From positions 1-18,739 of the forward strand of contig CAKJVC010000018.1 in assembly GCA_918026815.1 (NCBI GenBank): DNA of 18,739 nt, in the 5' to 3' direction. Numbering within the stretch: the first letter of the stretch is position 1; each line of letters starts with the position of its first letter. Below are positions 10,087 to 17,461 of the stretch, piece by piece. Below the pieces are notes generated by a model, which worked only from the letters and a program-made list of their open reading frames with translations, made no database searches and had not been told where the DNA came from. The translations under genes and the position numbers were made by a program. This DNA is from Chalara sp. BL73. Its lineage: Eukaryota; Ascomycota; Leotiomycetes; Helotiales.

Positions 10087-11466
10087 TTAGGGAATATCGA
10101 TTATCGAAACAAGATAATCAATATGCGGTCGAATATCTCCGTCTACACCATTTTCCTCCTGAACGCAATCAGAACGAGTAAACGGCCCCCAAACTTCCTC
10201 ATTTAGAGGCTCATCCGCGGTGGAAACTTTGATAGCCCAAGCCATCTGTGGCCACCACTCCTCAGGAAGGAGACTAAAGAGGCCCATAACTTCTCTCTTT
10301 GCGATACCTTGTAGCCACCATATATTATCAACGACTCTCGTCATGGCGAAGAAGCAGGCCACGATCACCAAAGTCCTTGGGTCCTTCTCCGCGAGCATAT
10401 CTACGAATCGTGTAGAAACTGTTGCAGCGAACCCCATCAGTCGATTTCGCTCAGGCCTTTGATGCGCCCAATTCAAAAATGCCACGGAGTGCTCGTAGGC
10501 TGCCCTTGTCTTGGTTGCTAATGTTTCGTTCATGAACTGGAGCTGCTCATCAACCCCGTTGAGCAACGGATCGAAAAATTGAGGGTGATTCGGACTCAAC
10601 TCGAGTGCTAGAGCTGGCTGAGTATTAATGATTGAGAGGACATTTGGGCTATCTCGCAGCCACTGCCAGCCGTTAAGAACAATCGTCTTGACACCTTGAT
10701 ATGATAAAAACCATTCCACAGGCGGTGTATACTCTTGGTCTCCATCAAAACAGCTGACCACATCATTAGAAAAGAGACGTGCGGCTGTGGCGTAGAAGGC
10801 TATCAAGCTAGATGTTACAAAGAGGGCTTCTACATCTGAGGCATTTAGTGGGGCATTGAGCAGTGACTTGAACTGCGCTATGGCAGTTCTTATGTATGTA
10901 TGAGACGCTCGGGCTAGAGTTTGGTCTTCTGGGTGGCAAGAGCGCAGATAAAGAGCAGAGACAGCAAAGATCGCATCCATCAAATACGGAGCATTGAATG
11001 CCAGTGAAGGGACAACCTCGCCCCAAGTATCCTTGCGACCTGAATCGCTCACAGTCATCGTTTTTGCGATAGAAGACGTAAACACGTGTATCAGCCTTAA
11101 CTCGAGTAAGTGAGAAGTTGCAGGATGTCGGGAACATATGGAGAGAGCTGCGGGTGACTCCGGAATGGAAACAGAAGTAGATTCAGGAGATCCCTTATTC
11201 GACCAGGAGATTGAACTAGTTTGCCTGCTATTCCGACTTATTGGCACACGGGCAAGCTGAGAACTTGGAGTGGTGGCAATTTGCCATGCGAAATCACACG
11301 AGGTCGAATGTCTCAAGCAGTTGCTGCACTCAGGGCGAAGCTCATCGCACTTCTAGGGTTCAGCATGATTCTATATGGATCATCTGATGTTCCGTACCTT
11401 TATTTTGCGCCTTTTGCATGTCAGGCAACCCCACCTTGATTTTTTATGCGACCTTCTACTAGGCAT
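10087..11466 (-). CDS. Zn2Cys6 fungal transcription factor, 443 aa
   Basis: Nuclear DNA-binding regulator. Exon 1 (11398-11466) starts MPSRRSHKKSRWGCLTCKRR; an intron of 48 bp (11350-11397: donor GTACGG, branch GCTGAAC) leads into exon 2 (10087-11349). The join gives a full binuclear zinc cluster, C14-x2-C17-x6-C24-x6-C31-x2-C34-x6-C41, at the N-terminus. The apparent start of the long open frame at 11316 is only a TTG inside this cluster. After a Ser/Pro-rich linker (about 45-95), residues from about 100 (LLELRLIHVFTSS) to the end resemble the fungal-specific middle-homology region of Upc2-like factors (Fungal_trans_2 style). The 3' splice site is a TAGAAG tandem acceptor; using the upstream TAG would insert one Lys and give C-x7-C. 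The nested transposons lie 177 bp upstream of its ATG. Regulation of the GH20/GH29 genes is inferred from position only. Confidence 0.85.
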
Positions 11467-11642
11467 TGCGTATCTTATCTGTATATTGAGGGAGATATTG
11501 TTTTTGGTGATGCCTTGAAGTTGCTACCGGTTGATATGTATCTTCTGCCACCAACATTCGCCTGGATGTGCCGAAAGATTGACAGGATGAAGGCTGTGCA
11601 AGCCAAGCTATGCTACTTTAGGCGACTGGTAAACTTAACGTC

Positions 11643-11651
11643 GTCGACCAG
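11643..11651 (+). repeat. 9-bp direct repeat, left copy
   Basis: GTCGACCAG, repeated exactly at 14239-14247. The two copies abut the outer inverted arms GGGTAGCAA and TTGCTACCC. They look like a target-site duplication of 9 bp, or part of a pre-existing palindromic insertion into which the Tc1-type element jumped. Confidence 0.7.
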
Positions 11652-11728
11652 GGGTAGCAATACACTGACACCATGGTGTCAGTTTAGAGCTGACGTAAGC
11701 ACGACACCACACCACCTACACAAGGCAC

Positions 11729-11804
11729 CCAGCCTGTAAACTCAGGGCAACCAGCCTGTAAACTCAGGGCAACCAGCCTGTAAGCACAACGCGACCAGCC
11801 TGTA
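11729..11804 (+). repeat. Subterminal 22-bp repeats, left arm (4 copies)
   Basis: CCAGCCTGTA occurs at 11729, 11751, 11773 and 11795, exactly 22 bp apart, with similar spacers (AACTCAGGGCAA, diverging in the last copy). Regular subterminal motifs in transposon ends are commonly transposase binding sites. That role is inferred here. Confidence 0.85.
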
Positions 11805-12044
11805 AAAAACGCGATTATAAACTTGAAATAATTCTGTTTGTGTATAACGCTATTTATCACTTTAAAAAGGAATTTTTTAATGTTAATCTTTTTCATATGC
11901 TTTATTTAACTTTTTGGCTATAATTAAAATTGTACAAATTGTTTTACAAATTGTAGTTTTTTTACAAGTTCGTGACTGATTTTGCGAAGTTTTTAAACGA
12001 AAATTGATCGCTATAGTCGCATTTAGAAAACACTTTTTCCAGTA

Positions 12045-12476
12045 ACGTAGTTCACAAGCGAGTGGGCAAAACAAGCTCATGCACACTTTTTTTTACATAC
12101 AAAAAACGTCTGTGCGTAACCGTACACTTTCTTTAATTGTTTATAAAAAGTTTATAATTTATAATAGAGATTTTCTACTTTAAATATAAGTATTATTTTA
12201 AATCTTAAAGCTGTAGGATTTATAGTTATTAAAATATGAAGTAAAATGTAAAAATACAAGGATTATTTGGCCCCCAAATTTTATATCTTAATAAATATAA
12301 ATTAAAAAGCTATTAAACTGTAAATAGTGTTTCTTTATAGCATAGATAAACTGTATTTTAAATTATAAAATTTTATATAAACAATTAAAAAAGGTGCACG
12401 GTTATGCACAGACGTTTTTTGTATGCAAAAAAAAGTGTGCATGAGCTTGTTTTGCCCACTCGCTTGTGAACTACGT
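12045..12476. mobile_element. TA-flanked MITE inside the nested element
   Basis: A 432-bp unit with terminal inverted repeats of about 100 bp: left from 12045 (ACGTAGTTCACAAGCGAGTG), right its inverse ending at 12476. The arms are nearly identical, including an eight-T run, and several of the differences are transitions (for example ACATAC against GCATAC). TA lies on both sides (12043-12044 and 12477-12478), the Tc1/mariner-type duplication. The central ~220 bp is very AT-rich and non-coding. A Tc1/mariner-derived MITE is the best fit. It is the youngest layer, as it interrupts the nested element. Confidence 0.8.
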
Positions 12477-12615
12477 TATATTAATCCGAAAAACATAATA
12501 ATACTGTTTTGCTTAAGCTTGAATTAGTTTGCAAAACTAGTTTTAAAAGCAATATGCAGTTTTAGCAATAGTAACATTTAAAAAAAGTCACATTTCAAGT
12601 TTGTAATCGCGTTTT

Positions 12616-12691
12616 TACAGGCTGGTCGCGTTGTGTTTACAGGCTGGTTGCCCTGAGTTTACAGGCTGGATGCCCTGAGCGTACAGGCTGG
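12616..12691 (-). repeat. Subterminal 22-bp repeats, right arm (4 copies)
   Basis: The inverse motif TACAGGCTGG occurs at 12616, 12638, 12660 and 12682, again exactly 22 bp apart, mirroring the left arm. Single-base differences between arms show some age. Confidence 0.85.
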
Positions 12692-12844
12692 GTGCCTTGT
12701 GTAGGTGGTGTGGTGTCGTGCTTACGTCAGCTCTAAACTGACACCACCAGGGGTTGACAGAATTGAATCCGCACGGGCCAACAACACCAAAATTAATTAT
12801 CGCGATTGAACAAAAATTGTAAACAACCACTTCACATCATAATT

Positions 12845-14115
12845 ATGGCTCCACTAACGCGATCCAATCCATTTCGAACTCTTAGCCCTGAATCTCTTCA
12901 CCGTAAGAATGCTTCTACGCGAAGAAAAACCAAGTTCTTTAATGCGTTAGCTTACAATCCGGAAAGCAAGTCGAATCGAGCTATTTCAGCTGAATGTGAA
13001 ATCGACGAGAAAACTAGCCGCAATTGGCGCAAAGAGTACTTATTTTTGGCGAAAGAGCAAAGAAGCTTATAAAAAATCGATCTGCTATACTTGGAAAAAG
13101 TCTAAAATTACTAAAAGCAGTGTAAAATGCTTTGTTTACTAACTCGAAATTCTGTTCGAATGCAACAGTTTAAAGCTTAAATAGAGTACTACAAACTGCC
13201 TGTAAAAAAAAGCGCTAACTACAAAGAAAGTTGAAAAAGTATACAAAGAAAAGTAAACAATACAAGTGTAGCTTTGTTAAAAAAGTTATTTCGGCCAAAA
13301 ATAAAAAAGAACGCGGTTTATATAAACTCGAGCATATGTACAAATCTTTTTTCGGTTTTTTCGACTATATCGTTTATACAAATAAAGCACATGTCGATTC
13401 TACTTCTTTGCTTTTTTTTATAACTACTCGAAAGCAAAGAACTCGCAATAAGCCTAAAAACATTGTAGAAAGACCGCCGCTGCAAAAAGTGCGTTTTCAT
13501 ATCGCTGCATAAGTCTTTTAGTACGGCAAAGCAAAGAAATTGGAGTTTTACAATAATGAAGAAAATCATATAAAGCAGTTTTTATACTTTAAGAAGCTTC
13601 GCCGGCGTTTTACTACCGAAACTGAAAAAGAATACTATGCTAAAGTTTTCGAATAAGAAGCAAAAAAGCTTTACAAAGTAAAAGTCAAAGTTACAAGCAA
13701 TGCGATAACTTAGAAGTACTACGTAGAGCGTTTACTACTTATTTATTGTAATGCCGTCAAAAAAATAAATTTAATCGACGATAAACTATAGCTTTTGCAA
13801 AAAGATAGTAACCCAAGTTACGGAATAAAAAAAGAAAGCATTGCACAAAAGTATAAAAGGGCCTATAATATTAATAACTTTAAGCACTTTGCTCAAAGCT
13901 TAAATTTGAACTTTATCGAAGCTATTTGGAACATTATAAAACAAAGACTTCGACGCAGAATTTTCGATTCAAAGAAAAAGATGAAAGCAAGAATTCAGGA
14001 AAAATAGAATAAAATAACACTACAAGAAATAAAGGATCGTATATTTGATATGCTTAGAAGATGCCACGTGGTTATACAATCAAATGGAGGCCCTGTTCGA
14101 GGCAATAAGTGGTAG
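12845..14115 (+). pseudogene. Tc1/mariner DDE transposase, mutated
   Basis: From ATG 12845 (MAPLTRSNPFRTLSPESLHR, probably the DNA-binding helix-turn-helix part) the frame stays open to a TAA at 13070-13072. It remains recognisable past several stops and changes frame near 13210-13220. A second piece (13231-13512) holds the first catalytic block (VYTNKAHVD) and ERPPLQKVRFHIAA. A third (13795-14007) holds QKDSNPSYG and SLNLNFIEAIW, the block with the third acidic residue. After a TAG at 14005-14007 it continues ITLQEIKDRIFDMLRRC to GGPVRGNKW and a final stop at 14113-14115. Against the usual TDEAH and SPDLNPIE motifs, the changes (D to N, E to K, P to L/F, W to stop) are all C:G to T:A. The first catalytic Asp is Asn at 13381-13383. 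It is inactive. Confidence 0.85.
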
Positions 14116-14238
14116 AATGGTGGAGTTGTTGTAGTTTTTGTTCTAATATATGATTTTGATGATTTTGGTGAAAGTGGCCCGTGCGGATTCAATTCTGTCA
14201 ACCCCTGGTGACACCATGGTGTCAGTGTATTGCTACCC

Positions 14239-14247
14239 GTCGACCAG
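14239..14247 (+). repeat. 9-bp direct repeat, right copy
   Basis: GTCGACCAG, the partner of 11643-11651, directly after the right outer arm TTGCTACCC. Confidence 0.7.
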
Positions 14248-14596
14248 TGATCCACTGACTAAGATTGCTATCCAATCAACTTCTCCATATTCACGTGACT
14301 AACCGTCCAAGAGTCTTTCCTGCCGCATATGCCGGGCGGAACATCAGGAAACGGGAGAACAAAAACCTTCTAAGATTGCGTATCACAAACTATGGTTAGT
14401 AGTCCCTAAGCCTTGTTACCTGCGCGTAACAGCGGCCGTGGTACATGTTATGTATAATTGCACTGCACACACTACCTCCAGTTTCACCGCTTATTTTAAA
14501 AAGTTAAAGTTCACCTTTACTGCCATTTAACCTTGGATTTAGAATTGGATTTTGAAATTAACTATTGAATACAAAAAAGATGTAAATATATAGATT
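14248..14596. other. Spacer: GH20 3' flank
   Basis: From the right 9-bp repeat to the GH20 stop codon. The half next to the gene is AT-rich, fitting a 3' untranslated region on the minus strand. I see no gene or repeat in it. Confidence 0.5.
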
Positions 14597-16816
14597 TCAA
14601 GCCGTCGAAGTCAAGCTCATGCCACTGAAAAGACCAGACCATCCACTGCTCTGTCCACCAAGAATCTTCAATGGCGCCTCGATCGCTATCTCAGCCTTAT
14701 GGTGATAGATTCCATTAATACCCATGATAGCAAGGAACTCTTCTTCGACACCGCCATTTATTGCGGCATATGTGCGATTGCCACGCCCAATTAGCGAGAG
14801 ATCGAACCACTCATTATATGGTACCGTGCTATTAAGGCGGAAGTAGCTCCCGCCGGCGAACAGGGTAATTGTTGGTGTTAGCATCAAGCTCGAGTCTCGT
14901 CCGCTCAAGATCGTTGCGTGGCTGGACTCTGTGAGAGAATCGATGAGAAGGGAAAGTGAGAGAGTATAATTGCGTCCTTTAGAGTCTAGTGGAGTAATAA
15001 TTCCGCAATTACTTGAGACTACAACAGCTGGTTGGCTAATACCACGCCTAGTCGATCCGCAATCAGTGTGTGCATGGTAGTTGTTCCTAGAAGTATCAAA
15101 AATTAATCCCTTGAGGTGTTCATCGACAATTGTGTAGTTAAATATCACATCTGAGCGTGATGCAATCCTGCGCTCCAGGTTTTGTCCCGGAATCTTTGGT
15201 TGTAGCAGCTCGAACGAGTTCCAAAATTCAGCCTCGCTGAGACTTCCACCCCATTGCTTGTCAGCCAGTGCTGGGATCCCTTCACGCCAAGCATAGTAGG
15301 CCTCAGAGTATACAGAAGCATTGGCACCGTAGTCGTTCCAGAGCGGCACAATTGATCCAAGTGCATAAGGATTTGAAGCATCCGGGTTATTTGTTGCGTT
15401 TCGCTGATCAAACATATAAGGCCTCCAGTATCCGAGATCGGGCGAGCCGTGGAAGGTTTTTGTAAGGTTGATGGTGTTCAAATACCCCCCGGGCGGGGCC
15501 CACTTATTGACGATATAGAAATCATCATTCGAATTTACTACTGAATAGTTGTTCTTCATGTACTGCCAGTAAGGATTATCTTCAAAGAACTCCCAATGCT
15601 GCACAGAAACATTTTGGTAGACGTTGGACCAGGTAGAATTGTAGATTGGTGGAAATGTTCCCCAAATGCGTATTGACTTTCCACTTCTTGTGCCAATGAA
15701 AGAGTCCATCTCGTTGACGAACATATTGTAGTCTGCTTGGGATGCTGTATACTCATCGGCACCTATCGAAACGACTTTGGAATGAAACCAAGGCAGGAAA
15801 GTCGCCCAGATAGCCTTCATGGTCGGAATGGTTTCTGGATGCGAAATATTGAGTAGGCTGAGATCACCTTCCAAACCAAGCTCGGGCTTCCACTGCGTGA
15901 TGACAAGGGCATGTCCTGGCGCTTCAATCTCGGGAATTATAGTCACACCGCGTGCTGCGCAGTTAGACTGAATGTCATTGAATGTGGCACGGTCATAAGA
16001 CTCGTTGGCATGGAGGTTAAGTCCTGAGACGGCATCATCTTCACTCCATAGCCGGAAACGTGCATAGAGTTCTAAGGACTGCTCGACTGTGTAGTTAGGG
16101 TTATGCCACAGATTGTCACTGAGATGGATGTGTAGGACATTCTGCTTGAAGAAGGACATGTAGCTGCAGAGATCGGTCAGGAAATCAGGCGGGTAGTAAT
16201 GACGACCGGCGTCGAGCATCATGCCTCGAGTCCCCCATCCCGGAGCATCGACAGTAGACCCATATGCAATCGATGGTGTTTTCGAATCTTCTAGAGATAA
16301 TAGTCCTTGCTGTAATAAGGTTCGAGTGCCCCACCATACTCCGAGCGGTGATGCGCCGGTTATTATCAGAGATGAGGCATTAACATGGAGGCTGTAGCCT
16401 TCAGAAGTTTCTCGACCAGCAGCATCAAGATAACCGCGGGCATCACCGAGAGTGAGAAAGATACTATCTTTGGAGTAGTGGATCCCATGCGCAATATCTA
16501 GCTTTACATCAATAACTTCGCGCAAGTCATCCGCAAACACTTTAGCAAACTCGTAAAGCGTAGGAGGGATTAAAGTTTGACCAGCCTCATCCACGGATTC
16601 TGCATAACGCGAATCTACGATAATGCGTCTAGCATTTGCAAGATTGAATGTTCCACCCGTAGTAGCCTGAAAAGAAACAGTGGGAATGCCCGACAGAAAT
16701 GCGCCGACGTGTGTCAAACCTGCGAGGCAAGTTAGCATATCCTACGAAGTTATAGTATAAGTCCCTAGTGCGAATTGCATACTGAGTCCAGCTATGAGTA
16801 CTTGTGTGCTTTTCAT
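14597..16816 (-). CDS. Secreted GH20 beta-N-acetylhexosaminidase, lacto-N-biosidase type
   Basis: Predicted extracellular enzyme releasing GlcNAc-containing sugars from glycan ends by substrate-assisted catalysis. Exon 1 (16783-16816) begins MKSTQVLIAGL. A 63-bp intron (16720-16782: donor GTATGC, branch TGCTAAC, acceptor CGCAG) joins to exon 2 (14597-16719), giving 718 residues and a signal peptide (MKSTQVLIAGLSLTHVGAFL). The ATG at 16738 lies inside the intron and is not the start. Residues 40-165 look like a GH20 N-terminal alpha/beta domain. The catalytic barrel spans about 170-515, with RGMMLDAGRHYY (176-187), HIHLSDN (208-214), PEIEAPGH (274-281) and GADEY with the catalytic D333-E334 pair. 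Residues ~540-718 look like a concanavalin/LamG-type lectin fold. HLSDN and GADEY resemble lacto-N-biosidases more than chitinolytic hexosaminidases. Many N-glycosylation sequons are present. Exact substrate is inferred. Confidence 0.9.
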
Positions 16817-17461
16817 GGTAGCAGTACCTTTGGTCGGCACTTTCAAAGAAATTGGGTGACTCGGCTGTGGCCGTGTTTCAGACCTTGAGTGGCATGTTTA
16901 AGCAGCAACTTCAATAGCTATCTATACGTAAAGTCGGAGCAATATGTGAACCCTACCAGGCAGACCAGGGCAATAAGATATTCTTCCTCCGCCTTGCAAG
17001 ACATAAACCTTAAATTTTACTTAGTAACGTTACCAGACGATCCAAATGTTAGTTGCTATGGAACGATAAAATGGCCACCCCTGAGGTTTGGAGGCACACA
17101 GTGCATATTCTAGACCTCAGAGCCGAGCCGAGCGGGGCGAGAATGGCGGTGACGCTGTACATCACATGCTGCAATATTAGGCAAAATATCGCTACCACCC
17201 TGCCAACTTTCTTGTTTTCCTTCCTCATAAATTGTGGATTAAGGATCGTGGGATGTCTCCATAAGTTCTACAAGTTAACTTAAGTCCCGTGAAAAATCCT
17301 TCTAACCTACTTTGCACGTTATACTTCCTGCTTCCTGCATGGATGCAACAGTCCTCGAAACAAATACTACAAGTTGGCATTGTCAGGGTACAAGACTACG
17401 ACAGCCCGACACTCTGGTTAACACAGGCTAGCTATATGGCCCATCAAAGACGAAAATTAGC
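16817..17461 (-). promoter_or_regulatory. GH20 promoter / GH29 3' flank
   Basis: The 645 bp between the two hydrolase genes must hold the GH29 3' end and the GH20 promoter. A CCAAT box (ACCCAAT on the minus strand, about 16853) lies some 40 bp before the GH20 ATG. Plus-strand frames of 74-76 codons at 16889-17283 have no recognisable features. No repeat was seen. Confidence 0.4.

Larger units (their letters stand above)
11674..12746. mobile_element. Nested non-autonomous element with long TIRs
   Basis: Inserted in the left terminal repeat of the Tc1-type element. Its ends match as inverted repeats over about 156 bp (11674-11830 against 12591-12746), starting TGGTGTCAGTTTAGAGCTGA. Each arm contains four copies of a 22-bp-period motif. 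No transposase frame lies inside, and the core is very AT-rich. Exact borders are ambiguous because the terminal TGGTGTCA is also half of the host palindrome. Candidates are 11674-12738 with an 8-bp duplication TGACACCA (11666-11673, 12739-12746), or 11682-12738 with perfect GTTTAGAGC/GCTCTAAAC ends. An 8-bp duplication would suit hAT-like elements; the family is otherwise unassigned. It contains a further MITE. Confidence 0.75.
11663..14227 (+). mobile_element. Decayed Tc1/mariner-type transposon
   Basis: Both ends share an inverted repeat of about 52 bp: CACTGACACCATGGTG..., then CCAGGGGTTGACAGAATTG and AATCCGCACGGGCC. The right copy is intact (about 14175-14227). The left copy is split by another element and resumes at 12747. 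Both ends are flanked by TA (11661-11662 and 14228-14229), the usual Tc1/mariner target duplication. The arms GGGTAGCAA/TTGCTACCC outside the TA are also inverted and are followed by 9-bp direct repeats. Each terminal repeat contains the 16-bp perfect palindrome TGACACCATGGTGTCA (11666-11681, 14209-14224). Inside lies a mutated transposase (12845-14115). The interior is AT-rich with many in-frame stops, consistent with RIP. If the outer arms count as part of the element, its limits become 11652-14238. Confidence 0.85.

Noticed and set aside
11221..11739. Plus-strand frames of 72 and 97 codons over the TF 5' end and transposon edge
   Set aside because: They are antisense to the zinc-cluster exon or run into the transposon terminal repeat.
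11729..12691. CRISPR-like spaced repeats
   Set aside because: The 22-bp period has near-identical spacers, copies are mirrored in two transposon arms, and the context is eukaryotic.
13318..13569. 83-codon minus-strand frame in the transposon
   Set aside because: Antisense to the recognisable transposase catalytic block.
15145..15762. Extra frames inside the GH20 gene (15145-15411 minus, 15268-15465 plus, 15556-15762 minus)
   Set aside because: Out-of-frame or antisense shadows of the conserved catalytic domain.
16720..16738. ATG at 16738 as the GH20 start
   Set aside because: It falls inside a well-formed intron (branch TGCTAAC, acceptor CGCAG). The spliced start at 16816 gives a signal peptide and keeps the frame.
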